Positions 49,869-60,568 of a DNA stretch of 64,000 bases are shown piece by piece (the stretch's first letter is position 1; each line of letters opens with the position of its first letter). Made by a program: the position numbers and the translations under genes. The stretch is taken from the NCBI RefSeq assembly GCF_039541795.1, contig NZ_BAABGX010000002.1:186001-250000 (forward strand), read 5' to 3'. A model generated the notes under the pieces. The model was not told the origin of the DNA, did no database searches, and was given only the letters and a program-made list of their open reading frames with translations. This stretch comes from Nibribacter koreensis. GTDB taxonomy: Bacteria; Bacteroidota; Bacteroidia; Cytophagales; Hymenobacteraceae.

Positions 49869-51202
49869 AAGACTTATTACTCGCTCCATTATACTTGATA
49901 ATTATTTATGCCACCGCTTTTTGGGCTAGGTCTAAATACACAAACAAATTCACTAAAAAATATTTCATTCCAGCTTTATCATTAAAACTAGGTGGCGCCA
50001 TATCACTAGGACTAATTTACCAATTCTATTACGGTCCTGGCACCACAGTGGGGGGTGATACTGGCAATTATTACCATCAAGCTAAAATCATACTTTCTGC
50101 TTTCGAAGATTCAATTGACTATGGAATTAGATTATTTTTTTCCAATGGCGAATTTGTTTCAGAGTTGAGAGTTTATACCAAACAAATGCAGTGGTATAAG
50201 TCTCCTACTGAATATTTTATCATTAAAACTGCAGCAATTTTTGGGATTATAAGCTTTGGTTCTTATGCCGTCATTGCGATGATGTTTGCCATCACAAGCT
50301 TTAGTGGCTTATGGGTAATGTTTAAAACATTTTTAAAAATATATCCAACGCTTACAAAAGAATTTGCCATTGCCATTTTCTTTCTTCCATCTGTTTTCTT
50401 CTGGGGATCTGGACTTATGAAGGATTCACTTACACTAGGCGCTTTAGGTTGGGTTTTTTATGGATTCTACGCCACATTTATAGAGAAGAAAAATATACTT
50501 TTTAATTTTCTCATTTTATTTGCAGCCTGTTATGTCATATATGTTGTGAAAGTATATATTTTATTATCTTTTCTACCGCCCGCCCTGTACTGGGTATTTA
50601 CTGAGAACAATAGCAGAATCAAAAGTGGCGCAATACGTGCTTTAGTTAAACCTATCTTTATTGCATTAGGGCTGGTTTTCGCATACTTAGGAGCCACTAT
50701 CATTACTGCAGAGGATGAGAAATATTCTTTGGATAAAATAGGAGAACGAACAAGAATAAATAGTGTTTACCTTTCTGAATACCAAGCGTCAGGCTCAGCA
50801 TACCACATAGGAACATTAGATGGGTCTATTGGGAGTATGATTTCAGTTGCTCCTCAAGCGATAATTGTCGCTTTATATAGGCCATTCCTATGGGAGGTTC
50901 GAAATCCATTCATGCTTCTTTCCGCCTTTGAAGCGCTTCTGTTTATTTTCTTAACTCTAAAAATAATTCTTAAAGTTGGTATTTTCAAAATAATTGGCTT
51001 TGTTACCTCTAAGCCAATTATTACTTTCTGCATAACTTTTTCATTAATATTTGCTTTTGGAGTCGGTACCAATAGCGGAAATTTTGGCACTTTGGTTAGA
51101 TACAAAATTCCACTAATGCCATTTTACCTCTCAGCATTGTATATTATGAACGCTTATTTAAAAAGACCCAGAAATACTAGACGGTTGGCTGCCACGGAGT
51201 AA
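49859..51202 (+). CDS. Multi-spanning membrane protein, polysaccharide polymerase-like
   Basis: A 447-residue hydrophobic protein with about ten predicted helices and a few short extracytoplasmic loops (GTTVGGDTGNYYHQA, EYQASGSAYHIG). The helix arrangement and the position at the edge of a Wzx-type locus resemble O-antigen polymerases (Wzy) or EpsG-like proteins, which are poorly conserved in sequence. The specific role is inferred. It is the only plus-strand gene of the region and its end overlaps the convergent GT4 gene by 49 bases. Much AT-richer than the preceding TPR gene. Confidence 0.6.
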   Translation: MELKDLLLAPLYLIIIYATAFWARSKYTNKFTKKYFIPALSLKLGGAISLGLIYQFYYGPGTTVGGDTGNYYHQAKIILSAFEDSIDYGIRLFFSNGEFVSELRVYTKQMQWYKSPTEYFIIKTAAIFGIISFGSYAVIAMMFAITSFSGLWVMFKTFLKIYPTLTKEFAIAIFFLPSVFFWGSGLMKDSLTLGALGWVFYGFYATFIEKKNILFNFLILFAACYVIYVVKVYILLSFLPPALYWVFTENNSRIKSGAIRALVKPIFIALGLVFAYLGATIITAEDEKYSLDKIGERTRINSVYLSEYQASGSAYHIGTLDGSIGSMISVAPQAIIVALYRPFLWEVRNPFMLLSAFEALLFIFLTLKIILKVGIFKIIGFVTSKPIITFCITFSLIFAFGVGTNSGNFGTLVRYKIPLMPFYLSALYIMNAYLKRPRNTRRLAATE

Positions 51203-52224
51203 GTACGTTCAATTTTTTTTCTTGCCTCTTTACCTAAATTTGCCCTTATGCTAATATCGTCCATTAACTTCTTTAGGGCAGAATGCCATTGATCAGGGGT
51301 ATCACAGATGAAGCCGTTGATTCCATGATCAACTACTTCAACATTCATACCCACGGGTGAAACAACGGCCGGAATACCTAACGCCATATACTGAAGTGCT
51401 TTAAAAGCACACTTTCCTTTAGCCCATGGGTCGTCTACCAAAGGCATTACCCCAACATTGAATCTTAACAAATCTAAAATTTCAGTTTCTTTTTGCCAGG
51501 GAATAAAATGCAAGGATTCCAATTGGAACTCTGGCTCTTTATTAGAAATAACCAGAAAAGTAAACGAGTAATTTTTCTCCAACTGTTCCAATATTGGTAA
51601 CAGCGGCAATAGATATTTCATGGTAGAATGGGTACCTGTCCACCCAATGACTATTTCGGGCGTATTTTGATCTTTAACCATATTATGGTGACCCACCGTA
51701 TCAATGGTAGTAGGATTTACAAACGCAGAATCATTGAATTGTTTAGCATATGCCTGAAGGAAAGAATTGCCACAACTCACTTTATAACTCCACTTACAAA
51801 TAGAAGCTACTTTCTCATGCCATTTAATACCTGCTGCAATTTTGTTGTTCTCTGATGTGTTAGGAATCCAAATGGCGTCATCAAAGTCATAAATTATCTT
51901 TTTCCCTAACACCTTGGCAACTACCCATTCAAACCAAGGAGGACCAATTGGAGTGGCCTCTCTATGAATATAAACATAATGATAACTCGGGACTTTGAAG
52001 AGAAGTAAAAAACGAAGAAATAAACCTTTTACAGTACCAAATACTTTCGCCAAAGTAGCATCAGGTTTATAAAGGATATCCCAAGTGCGCAAATCAAAAA
52101 AGGAAAACACCTCAAAATCTATTGATTCTCTTGCTAGTAAATCAAAATATTGCTCAAATCTAAATCGTTGTGAAGGTGCTTTGCCTATCGGATAAGGAAC
52201 AACAAATAGAATTTTTTTTTTCAC
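51154..52224 (-). CDS. GT4-type glycosyltransferase
   Basis: A 356-residue GT-B fold transferase. N-terminal KKKILFVVPYPIGKAPSQR, then DFDDAIW in the central part, NPTTIDT, and the C-terminal donor-binding segment FKALQYMALGIPAVVSPVG with GINGF, typical of group 1 glycosyltransferases. It probably works in the second polysaccharide pathway. Its end overlaps the convergent membrane protein gene by 49 bases. Confidence 0.85.
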   Translation of the reverse strand: MKKKILFVVPYPIGKAPSQRFRFEQYFDLLARESIDFEVFSFFDLRTWDILYKPDATLAKVFGTVKGLFLRFLLLFKVPSYHYVYIHREATPIGPPWFEWVVAKVLGKKIIYDFDDAIWIPNTSENNKIAAGIKWHEKVASICKWSYKVSCGNSFLQAYAKQFNDSAFVNPTTIDTVGHHNMVKDQNTPEIVIGWTGTHSTMKYLLPLLPILEQLEKNYSFTFLVISNKEPEFQLESLHFIPWQKETEILDLLRFNVGVMPLVDDPWAKGKCAFKALQYMALGIPAVVSPVGMNVEVVDHGINGFICDTPDQWHSALKKLMDDISIRANLGKEARKKIERTYSVAANRLVFLGLFK

Positions 52225-52309
52225 AGAAAAAAATATTTTCTAATTAATTAAAAATAAGTTAGTTAAAATTGGCAATTAATCGTTAATTTTTTTTAAAATC
52301 AGCAAACAG

Positions 52310-53593
52310 CTAATTCTTAAAATACCTGACAACATAAGGCTGTATCTTTTTTTCTGCCAAATAACTAATGAATAGAATTGTAATTACAAAAAAAACAAAT
52401 CTCCCTATATACGAATACACTGTCCCACTAAACAATTCTATTCTACTAAACAGGACCAATAAAGGAAAATGAAGTATATATATACCATAAGAAATACCTC
52501 CCAACAAAACCGATTTATTTATAATCATCTCCGACACCTTCTCAACCCATGCAGACCTATTGAAGTAAAATAAAATACTTACAATATACAAAAAACCAGG
52601 AATAACAAAATATGATATTAAATGCTGATTCCTATATAGATATAAAAAAGTTAATGATGGCAAAAACAGCAAAAAATACTCTATTATTTTTTTAAATTTT
52701 AAGCTAAATCCAATATACCAACTTAATATCAATATCGCATATGGCAAATAAGAAAAGTCGACAAGTTTATTCATTATTTTTGGCCAATAAACATTATGAT
52801 GTCGTAATTGGTATCCAAAAGAAAATAATTCAATTTTATTCCAAATAGTCGTCATAACATTAAAATAACTCAAACTAATTAACAAGAAAATACTACAAAT
52901 TAATTTAGTATACTTGATATCTATTTTTTGGCCTTTACTATAAAATGATAATAAGAATCCAGCAGACCAAAAAGTAAATCCAACGCTATATGAGGTTAAG
53001 GCTGGGAAACCAATATAATCAACATAGAAAAAGGACAAAAAAGAAACTATTATCGTAATAAAAAAAACCAATACTGGTTTAATGTTAAAAAGTGAAATTG
53101 GAATAAAAATTATATAAAAAATCACTTCATAATGTAAAGACCATAATGGATTATTCTCCCAAATAATTTTGTCAAACCAAACTTGAGTAAATAACACATT
53201 ATGAATTATAGTAACCAAACCATAAGTCTTATTAGAAACAATTAATGCAAAACAAAGACTGATGAGATAAATTGGATATAATCTAATAAACCTTTTTCGC
53301 AAGTATAGTTTAATTAGTTCCCATTTAATAAGTCTTTCGCTGCTCAAACCAATCACATATCCTGAAAGGACAAAAAAGATTAAAACTGCAAAATGACCCA
53401 GAGTATCCATAAATAAGATCCTCTCCGGTGAAAAGTAAGGATCAAGATAAAAATCATAAACGAAGACATGGTGGACTACAACAATAATAGCTACTAACCC
53501 CCTCAATGCTTCCAAATCTTTTTTAAACTTTTTATCTTGAACACATGAAATTGTCAAATTTCTATTCACAATATTTATATTATTAAAAACCAA
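52310..53593 (-). CDS. Acyltransferase family 3 (O-acetyltransferase-like)
   Basis: A 427-residue membrane acyltransferase: LEALRGLVAIIVVVHHVFVYD near the start has the conserved R and H of the acyltransferase 3 family, and about ten hydrophobic helices follow. Such enzymes add acetyl or other acyl groups to surface glycans. There is no ATG near the N-terminus; TTG at 53591-53593 or GTG at 53567-53569 are the possible starts, the choice being open. Very AT-rich. Confidence 0.85.
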   Translation of the reverse strand: MVFNNINIVNRNLTISCVQDKKFKKDLEALRGLVAIIVVVHHVFVYDFYLDPYFSPERILFMDTLGHFAVLIFFVLSGYVIGLSSERLIKWELIKLYLRKRFIRLYPIYLISLCFALIVSNKTYGLVTIIHNVLFTQVWFDKIIWENNPLWSLHYEVIFYIIFIPISLFNIKPVLVFFITIIVSFLSFFYVDYIGFPALTSYSVGFTFWSAGFLLSFYSKGQKIDIKYTKLICSIFLLISLSYFNVMTTIWNKIELFSFGYQLRHHNVYWPKIMNKLVDFSYLPYAILILSWYIGFSLKFKKIIEYFLLFLPSLTFLYLYRNQHLISYFVIPGFLYIVSILFYFNRSAWVEKVSEMIINKSVLLGGISYGIYILHFPLLVLFSRIELFSGTVYSYIGRFVFFVITILFISYLAEKKIQPYVVRYFKN

Positions 53594-53648
53594 TAAATCT
53601 TATTGCGATTTATATTTTACACTTTTACTATTCTAAAATTAAAAATGC

Positions 53649-54899
53649 CTATGAACTTAATCTATTATTTTTTATTAAACCTCTATAAAGCGCTTCATAA
53701 AACTGAACTCCATTATCAATGTCATAGTATTCAAGGGCGTATTTCCTTAATGCTTCTTTGCCTACCCTATTATATACAATTTCTTGAAGAGCATCCTTTA
53801 TAGATTCTTCATTTGAAAGGTCCTTTATTAGAGATCCTGAACCTAGAAATCTATTAATAATATAATCCACGTCACCAATACCCGCAGGCGAAATCACAGG
53901 AATTCCGCTGGCCCAGTATTCTCCTAATTTTGTGGGGCTCCTCCCTATAACAGAATATTTAATTTCATATAAGATTACTCCTAGGTCAGAGGCCACTAAA
54001 TATTTATGAACATCTTTATACTCAGCAGAAGTAACTATTACTTTTTGTTGTGCTGTGCTATTAAACGCTTCAATTTCAGCCTTCACATTTCCTTGAACAG
54101 TTTTGGCCAACAAAAGAAGGTATGCCTGCGGTATATGTTGGAGCAGCGCTTCGTAAATTTTAAAGATATCTTTGATATTATAAGCACCACCTAGTGACCC
54201 ACTGTAGATCAAAACAAAGGCGTCTGCAGGTATACCTAATTCAACTCTAATAATTTTCCTTTGATGTGCCGTATATGGTTGAAAGGTGTCAAAGTCTACG
54301 CATGTAGGTATAACACCAATTTTGTTTTCTTTTGCCCAGCCATGCTTCACAATTTCATCTTTTCCTATATGGGTAAGGGAAACGACTTTATCTGCTGTAC
54401 TAAAGAATTTTTGCTCTTGGCTTTTAAGGTATTTGTACAAGGGTTTGTAGATAGCACCACTCCTTGCACCGCTTTCAAACTTTTCATCTGTCCACCAACC
54501 TCGCATGTCAAAAATAAACTTAACCCCATACTTAGTCTTCAATTTGTAACCTAGGGTAGCCACTAATTGAGCCCTGCAATGCACTATATCAAATTTTTTA
54601 AATTTATGTAATTGCTCTACCTTCTTCCAGCCCTCCTGTAACAGAAAGTAGGTGGATAAGAAAGAATATTTATTTGAATATTCTAAGGGGTGCCAGGTAA
54701 TGGAAGTTCCTGCTAGCTCCTGTTCAATTCTAGCTTTTCGCCCTTTATATACTTCTGGCTTCTCGAAACTGACTATATCATACTCCACGTTTTTAGTACT
54801 TATCCGCTTTAGGTAAGCAATTACCTGTGACTGCCCCAGAGGGTCGGTCATACCATCTAGAGATAAGTACAAAACCTTTATTCTATCAAAGTTCCTCAT
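53649..54899 (-). CDS. GT4-type glycosyltransferase
   Basis: A 416-residue GT-B enzyme. It starts with VLYLSLDGMTDPLGQSQV, then FDIVHCRAQLVATLGYKLK, VIPTCVDFDTFQP, LIYSGSLGGAYN, and the donor-binding SPTKLGEYWASGIPVISPAG, the E-x7-E-like segment of group 1 transferases. It begins three bases after the stop of the epimerase gene. The role is sugar transfer in the second polysaccharide cluster. Confidence 0.88.
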   Translation of the reverse strand: MRNFDRIKVLYLSLDGMTDPLGQSQVIAYLKRISTKNVEYDIVSFEKPEVYKGRKARIEQELAGTSITWHPLEYSNKYSFLSTYFLLQEGWKKVEQLHKFKKFDIVHCRAQLVATLGYKLKTKYGVKFIFDMRGWWTDEKFESGARSGAIYKPLYKYLKSQEQKFFSTADKVVSLTHIGKDEIVKHGWAKENKIGVIPTCVDFDTFQPYTAHQRKIIRVELGIPADAFVLIYSGSLGGAYNIKDIFKIYEALLQHIPQAYLLLLAKTVQGNVKAEIEAFNSTAQQKVIVTSAEYKDVHKYLVASDLGVILYEIKYSVIGRSPTKLGEYWASGIPVISPAGIGDVDYIINRFLGSGSLIKDLSNEESIKDALQEIVYNRVGKEALRKYALEYYDIDNGVQFYEALYRGLIKNNRLSS

Positions 54900-54902
54900 G
54901 CT

Positions 54903-55862
54903 CTATTGCTTATGGTTTCTGTACCAATCCAAAAACTTTCTAAGACCAGTTTCTATAGGAGTTTGTGGATTGTAATTAATTAATTTGGAGGCTTGCTCTA
55001 TGCTGGCATAAGTAATGTCAACATCACCTGGCTGCATGGGTAAGTGTTCAATTTGTGGCTCTTTACCCATTATAGTGTATAAATGATTTATTAAATCTAA
55101 TAATTTAACAGGAGTACTATTCCCTAAATTTATTACTTCAAATATCTCTGTATTTCTTGAGATGAATTCAATGGAATTCAAAATTCCAGAGACAGTGTCT
55201 TCCACATAAGTATAGTCTCTAGCAGTACTTCCATCTCCAAACACAGTTATTGGAATGTTGTTGTCTATCAACTTCACAAACTTGTGGATTGCAAGGTCGG
55301 GGCGCTGCCGCGGGCCGTAAACAGTAAAGAACCGAAGATTGATGATATCAATTTTATATAAGCTGTGATACACATGATTCAATAGTTCACAAGCCTTTTT
55401 AGTAAAAGCGTAGGGTGAGATAGGATTATCTACTGCATCTGTTTCTTCAAATGGCACTTTTTTGTTATTGCCATATACAGAAGAAGAAGAAGCAAATACC
55501 AGCTTTTTCATATTCCGCTTATGCATCCATTCCAATATATTATTAGTGGCCGAAATATTGGCTTTAATATATCCGTTAGGATCATCAATGGAAGGCCTTA
55601 CACCAGCTTTGCCAGCCAAATGCACTACTATATCTATAGGTTCAGTAATGGCTTCCATGCGCCCTACTTCTCCTAAATCAAATTCGTGAAAAGAAAAACT
55701 AGGGTTCTCTAGTGCCACTTGAAGATTTTCTTGTTTTATAAGCCGTGAATAAAAAGAATCAAAATTGTCTATCCCAACTACTTCATTATTTAAATCCAGC
55801 AGTTTTTCTACCAGATTAGAACCAATAAAACCGGCTGCACCGGTAACCAATATCTTAGCCAT
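54903..55862 (-). CDS. NAD-dependent epimerase, UDP-glucuronate 4-epimerase-like
   Basis: A 319-residue extended SDR enzyme with NAD-binding GAAGFIGSNL, VVHLAGKAGVRPS, catalytic SSSVYG (Ser) and YAFTKKACE (Tyr-x3-Lys), followed by RFFTVYGPRQRPD typical for UDP-glucuronate 4-epimerases. It would convert UDP-glucuronate to UDP-galacturonate or a related pair as a sugar donor for the locus. Other C4 epimerases are possible. Confidence 0.87.
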   Translation of the reverse strand: MAKILVTGAAGFIGSNLVEKLLDLNNEVVGIDNFDSFYSRLIKQENLQVALENPSFSFHEFDLGEVGRMEAITEPIDIVVHLAGKAGVRPSIDDPNGYIKANISATNNILEWMHKRNMKKLVFASSSSVYGNNKKVPFEETDAVDNPISPYAFTKKACELLNHVYHSLYKIDIINLRFFTVYGPRQRPDLAIHKFVKLIDNNIPITVFGDGSTARDYTYVEDTVSGILNSIEFISRNTEIFEVINLGNSTPVKLLDLINHLYTIMGKEPQIEHLPMQPGDVDITYASIEQASKLINYNPQTPIETGLRKFLDWYRNHKQ

Positions 55863-55908
55863 TTGAACCTTTTTGAAATTTTACGCTTAATTAAAAAACC
55901 TTATGCGC

Positions 55909-56736
55909 CTATAACCAACATAGCCTCATAAATGCTTTAATTGCAGGTATGTAATCACGGTTACTTAAATAAGAAAGTACCATTATGCGGGTAATCTTAT
56001 ATTTTAAATACAATAAATCTAGAAGATTTACTGATGGAAATTCATGTTTAATAATACGATACAGGTTCATATAACCTGATTCCAAACCTTTCAGGTTCTT
56101 CATGGCCGAAACATGTCCAGTCCTGTATAGTAGAATCACGTCATCTGTAAAAGAATAATTCCCTTGATCTGCAATTTCAATAAAAAAAAGCCTGTCTTCT
56201 CCGTGAGTAAGTCCTTTTCGGAATTGATACACGTAATTTAGCTGCCGTTTAATCATCCATGTATTCCCCAAGAAGCAATCACCACTAATTCCTACAAGCT
56301 TTGAGAAAGGATTTCCTTTAAAAATGGGTAGATAGTCCCGTTTTACGTTCTTCAACTCCACATCCATGACTAGCACTCGGCCGTCAACAAAGCTAAGAGA
56401 AGCATCGTGTGCAAACACATTTAATCTACTTGCAAGGCTTTTCTCCGGGAGTATATCATCAGCATCAAGAAAGCAGAAAAAATATCCTTGCATGAGAGAC
56501 AGACCTTTATTTCTAGCTGAGGACACTCCAGCATTATCTTGATATAAGTATTTTATTCTGCTATCCTTAAAATTAAGAACTACTTTCTCTGTTAAATCAA
56601 GGCTTCCGTCATTTATAACAATAAGTTCCCAATTAGAGTACGTTTGATTTATCACGGATTGAATTGCCTCCCTCACATAGGCACCAGCATTGTATGCCGG
56701 CATTATAATAGATACTAAAGCAGAATAAACAGTCAT
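55909..56736 (-). CDS. Family 2 glycosyltransferase
   Basis: A 275-residue GT2 with VSIIMPAYNAGAYVREA, IVINDGSLD, and CFLDADDILP as the metal-binding motif, then GEDRLFFIE. It is one of several AT-rich minus-strand transferases of the second cluster, 46 bases upstream of the epimerase gene. Donor and linkage unknown. Confidence 0.88.
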   Translation of the reverse strand: MTVYSALVSIIMPAYNAGAYVREAIQSVINQTYSNWELIVINDGSLDLTEKVVLNFKDSRIKYLYQDNAGVSSARNKGLSLMQGYFFCFLDADDILPEKSLASRLNVFAHDASLSFVDGRVLVMDVELKNVKRDYLPIFKGNPFSKLVGISGDCFLGNTWMIKRQLNYVYQFRKGLTHGEDRLFFIEIADQGNYSFTDDVILLYRTGHVSAMKNLKGLESGYMNLYRIIKHEFPSVNLLDLLYLKYKITRIMVLSYLSNRDYIPAIKAFMRLCWL

Positions 56737-56806
56737 TTTCTAAGTACTTATGCCAACAGATTGGCAGATGACAATGTAGGGCTAAATTTATTTAGCCGTA
56801 ACGAGT

Positions 56807-57850
56807 TTAAACAATTGCCGTAACCCTCTTTATATTTTCCTTAAATTTTTTTATTTGATCGAAACAATATTCCGCAAAGGAGTACTTTGATTTAAACACA
56901 TTCAGAGTTTCTACTAACCTCATCATTTCAAAATATGATAAATCCCCTTCCTTAGCTGACCCCTTCAGATATTTATACAGAGCAAAAGGTCTTTTAACAA
57001 TTTTTAAACCAACTATAATTACATATTTCCAATAAGCCGATTTAAATTCACTTTTAGTCAGTGAGCCATTTTTCAAGAACAAGTCATAAACAAATACTGG
57101 AATTCCAGAACTAGCACTTCCTCTCCCTAGTCTCAAAAAGTAGGGCCAGTTTACACGGTCAGCAGGCATGTAGTGCTTAAATCTAAGAGATTCATCATAA
57201 TAAAGCTGGTAATTAGCCAATTTAAACGCTTTACCTAACTCAATATCTTCGCCCCCAGTTAATTTATCCCCAAAACGTCCACTATTCAGAAAGCTAAAGC
57301 CACAGATATCCAGCAACCGCAAGCCAGACCTTCTGACCATCATACAAGCCCCATATAGATTTTGATCTACACCCTTTAATTGCCCAGAATGTACTCCCTG
57401 CTTACCCACAGCAAATACTAGCGATTTTTTAGAGAACCACTCTGGAATAGGAATATCAGCGGCAGCCTCTGATTGGCCACCTAAAATACCAACAGCAGGA
57501 TACTCCTCCATAAGATGATAAGATCTTTGCAAAAAATCTTCTTGCAACCAATTATCGTCGTCACAGAAAAGTATATACTCATACTTTGATTCTGCGATAC
57601 CTTTATCGCGAGCAGCACTTAATCCTGGAATATCCTGATCAACTATATTGAATTCTACTGCTGAATTTAAACGATTCCACTCACATAAAGCTACTTCTTT
57701 TGTATTATCCTTGGATGCATTATTAACTACTACAATCTCCCAAAAGAGGTTATCTGTTTTCTGGACAGCAAGATGCGCAAGTGTTGGCGAAATCTTAGCT
57801 GCACTATTATAACAACAGATTACTACGCTTACTCCTTTTTTAAATTCCAT
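56807..57850 (-). CDS. Family 2 glycosyltransferase, paralogue of the gene at 1-891
   Basis: A 347-residue GT2 with VSVVICCYNSAAKI, VVVNNASKDNT and LFCDDDNWLQEDF, closely matching the truncated gene at 1-891 (also RFKHYMPADR and GSTxGED-like segments). It shares one base with the next gene's stop/start. The relationship suggests that the two polysaccharide loci use related transferases although their base composition differs. Confidence 0.88.
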   Translation of the reverse strand: MEFKKGVSVVICCYNSAAKISPTLAHLAVQKTDNLFWEIVVVNNASKDNTKEVALCEWNRLNSAVEFNIVDQDIPGLSAARDKGIAESKYEYILFCDDDNWLQEDFLQRSYHLMEEYPAVGILGGQSEAAADIPIPEWFSKKSLVFAVGKQGVHSGQLKGVDQNLYGACMMVRRSGLRLLDICGFSFLNSGRFGDKLTGGEDIELGKAFKLANYQLYYDESLRFKHYMPADRVNWPYFLRLGRGSASSGIPVFVYDLFLKNGSLTKSEFKSAYWKYVIIVGLKIVKRPFALYKYLKGSAKEGDLSYFEMMRLVETLNVFKSKYSFAEYCFDQIKKFKENIKRVTAIV

Positions 57851-58914
57851 TAATCTTTCAAAAGTGCTAGAACCCGCTTTTGCTCTTCAGGCTTCAACTC
57901 ATGTTTAAATAAATTTGATTGAATTTGGGTTAGAGATATTGGCAATATGGTCCGCAAGGTTTTATAAGCAATGGAAAGGGCAAAAGGTATTTTAGATTTA
58001 CTTATTGCCAATAATAATTTTACATAAGTAATCATAAGTCCCATTGAAAGATTCCTTTCCTGAATAGCCTCAACGAAAGAATATACAACAGAAGACTTTC
58101 CCAAAAGTGCCGCTTTCTCTGCATTTGTAAAATACAGTTTAGCGAACAGCGCCTTCATCTTATCATCTAAAAGCTGTTTCTCCTTTACAATCAAATAGGT
58201 TTTATTGAAAGTCTTTATCCTAGACATAAAGCGGGAATCAGCATTATCCCCACTACTTATACGGCCTTCCTTTTCATCTCTCCTAAGAAAACAGTCTGGA
58301 AGAGAATTTGACTTCTTATATTTCAATTGATTTACTAGCGCTTTAATATGGATTTCCCAATCCTGCCAGGTAAGGGCTTCTTCATCCCAACCACTAATCG
58401 CCCGCAAGGCTTCGATTTTCCAAATTGGGCATGATGTTTGCCAAGGGGCATCAAAGTCTAAAAACCTGTGCAAATCGTCTTTGTCTGTTTGAATGTTCCA
58501 AAATATATTGGAATCTCCTGGTGTTTCTTTAAAAACTAGCATTGGAAAAACTGCGAAGTCCAAGTCAGGATTATCGCGCAAGAATTTCACCCTCTGCTCT
58601 AAACAGTAAGGAGCCAAAAGATCATCCGAATCTAAAAATATAACATAATCCCCCTTTGACTCTATCCAACCTATATTTCGACAAGTAGGTGCTCCCTTAG
58701 GAATCCGGTTTCTTTTCAAAAATCGAGCCCTGGGCTCACCTCTTATAAAAGCACTAACTACTTGCTCGGTGTTATCTGTAGAACAATCATCTACAATTAT
58801 TGCCTCCCAATTAAAGTAAGACTGTTGTTGCAAAGAAAGAATTGTATCATTGATGAATTCCTCCCTATTAAAAGAAGGAATAACAACTGAAACAAGCGGG
58901 TTATCACTTTCCAT
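57850..58914 (-). CDS. Family 2 glycosyltransferase
   Basis: A 354-residue GT2: VSVVIPSFNREEFI, IIVDDCSTDNT, and FLDSDDLLAPY near residue 97, then TWQDWEIHIKAL. First gene of a run of four minus-strand genes toward the left; the upstream 182 bases are AT-rich and could contain a promoter. It probably acts in the second glycan pathway. Confidence 0.88.
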   Translation of the reverse strand: MESDNPLVSVVIPSFNREEFINDTILSLQQQSYFNWEAIIVDDCSTDNTEQVVSAFIRGEPRARFLKRNRIPKGAPTCRNIGWIESKGDYVIFLDSDDLLAPYCLEQRVKFLRDNPDLDFAVFPMLVFKETPGDSNIFWNIQTDKDDLHRFLDFDAPWQTSCPIWKIEALRAISGWDEEALTWQDWEIHIKALVNQLKYKKSNSLPDCFLRRDEKEGRISSGDNADSRFMSRIKTFNKTYLIVKEKQLLDDKMKALFAKLYFTNAEKAALLGKSSVVYSFVEAIQERNLSMGLMITYVKLLLAISKSKIPFALSIAYKTLRTILPISLTQIQSNLFKHELKPEEQKRVLALLKD

Positions 58915-59096
58915 TTATATTTAAAACTATTATTATCATTGCCCATAATAGTACCATCTAGACTAAAGAAAATATTTAAAGAACTGGTTCAATCAATTTA
59001 AGCTAATTAAAAGCTATAAGAGAAATTCTTTCCAAAGTTTCAGCTAATATAAACAACATTTTTCATCAGTAAGATATTGCTTATAAGCAAAATAAA

Positions 59097-60560
59097 TCAT
59101 CCTCTCATCTTGGTAAAAATCATATTCACCTCAATCAAGGGTTTTATTTTAAAAAGAAAAGAAAGGAATATATAAATAGTAACTCCAGTCACAATAAGCA
59201 ATAATAATACAATAATCGGGCTAAGATTAAAGTTAATAAGCATTAGTTTGACGCCATACACCCCTAAACCCATCACTACAGAAATTAATGTTGTAGGTAA
59301 AAGCGAATCAAAAATATCCCTTAGTTGTAATTTTATAATTCTTCCTGCTAAAAAAAGAGAAGGCACAGAAAGCATAAGCGTTCCTAACATATAAGCCATT
59401 GCTACCCCCATCACACCCCATTGGATTCCAACGAAAAAAGAAATACATCTAAAGGTGCTTGTAAATAATGCCCACCTAAGTTGAACCTTAGTTTTGCCCT
59501 GAGAATTAAAAATCCACCCTACTGTAGTCGTAATTGATTGAACTAGCCCTACAACACAAAGTACCTGAAGTATCGGTACAACATTTACCCACTTATCCCC
59601 ATAAATAGAAAGAATAAAAGAGTCAGCCACTATTAGAAGTCCGATCATCATCGGAAATGTAACAAATGCTATTATTGTAATTGATCTTATATAAATACTT
59701 CTTACTTTGGATACATCGTCTTGTATAGCCGAAAGTGCTGGAAACATAACTTTCGTTATAACTGCAGTAATTTGGGTAATAGGTAAAAGCATTAAAGTGT
59801 AAGCCCTTGAATAGACTCCTAATGCGCTTGTACCTATAAACTTACCAACAAGCAAATTATCTAAATTTCTTACCCAATAGTTTAGAATACCAAATCCTAA
59901 GAGGTTACTACTATATCCAAACAATTCTTTGAATGCTAATTTATCAAATTGTGGAACAGGCTTCCAAGGAGATATTATCCAAACAAAAATCGCACTTAAA
60001 GCACTTGAAATTATATAGTTCAATACTAGGCTCCAAACTCCAAAACCCATGTATGCTAATATGATACATATTACGCCTGAAAGTATACTTGTAGAAATAT
60101 CAACTTTTGATATCTTCTTAAAATCAAGTGACTTTGATAGAAGGGACCTTTGGACGGAGCTTAGAGAGGTTAAGATGAAATTTAAAGACAACACCTGTGC
60201 TATTGGTTTTAATTTAACTTCATTATAAAATAATGAAATATAATTTGCTCCAAGCAACATTATTGTAGCTAAGAATATGCTTACTCCCAAATTCACAAAA
60301 AAAACGGTATTTATATGTCTAGGCTCTATTTCCTTTTTCTGGATCAAGGCAGAACCAAGCCCCATATCAACAAAAATTGAGGCAAAGCCAGTAAAAACCA
60401 ATACCATTCCAATCAATCCGTAATCAAGTGGGCTTAACAGTCTCGCCAACACAATTCCTAACACAAAAAGAATTAGTTGAACTGCAACTTGCGTAATAGT
60501 ACTCCATTTAAGTCCATTAAGGATTTTAGAGTTAGGGCTTGAAATCAAAGGGTTATCCAC
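59097..60560 (-). CDS. wzx: Polysaccharide flippase, MOP superfamily (Wzx type)
   Basis: A 487-residue protein with about 12-14 hydrophobic helices. The start GLKWSTITQVAVQLI and LLSPLDYGLIGMVLVFTGFA, followed by DMGLGSALIQKK, are typical of WzxC/MOP flippases that turn lipid-linked oligosaccharide to the periplasmic face. Its presence shows that this locus uses the Wzx/Wzy route, unlike the ABC route of the first cluster. It is nine bases downstream of the pyruvyl transferase gene. Confidence 0.92.
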   Translation of the reverse strand: MDNPLISSPNSKILNGLKWSTITQVAVQLILFVLGIVLARLLSPLDYGLIGMVLVFTGFASIFVDMGLGSALIQKKEIEPRHINTVFFVNLGVSIFLATIMLLGANYISLFYNEVKLKPIAQVLSLNFILTSLSSVQRSLLSKSLDFKKISKVDISTSILSGVICIILAYMGFGVWSLVLNYIISSALSAIFVWIISPWKPVPQFDKLAFKELFGYSSNLLGFGILNYWVRNLDNLLVGKFIGTSALGVYSRAYTLMLLPITQITAVITKVMFPALSAIQDDVSKVRSIYIRSITIIAFVTFPMMIGLLIVADSFILSIYGDKWVNVVPILQVLCVVGLVQSITTTVGWIFNSQGKTKVQLRWALFTSTFRCISFFVGIQWGVMGVAMAYMLGTLMLSVPSLFLAGRIIKLQLRDIFDSLLPTTLISVVMGLGVYGVKLMLINFNLSPIIVLLLLIVTGVTIYIFLSFLFKIKPLIEVNMIFTKMRG

Positions 60561-60568
60561 TATAATAA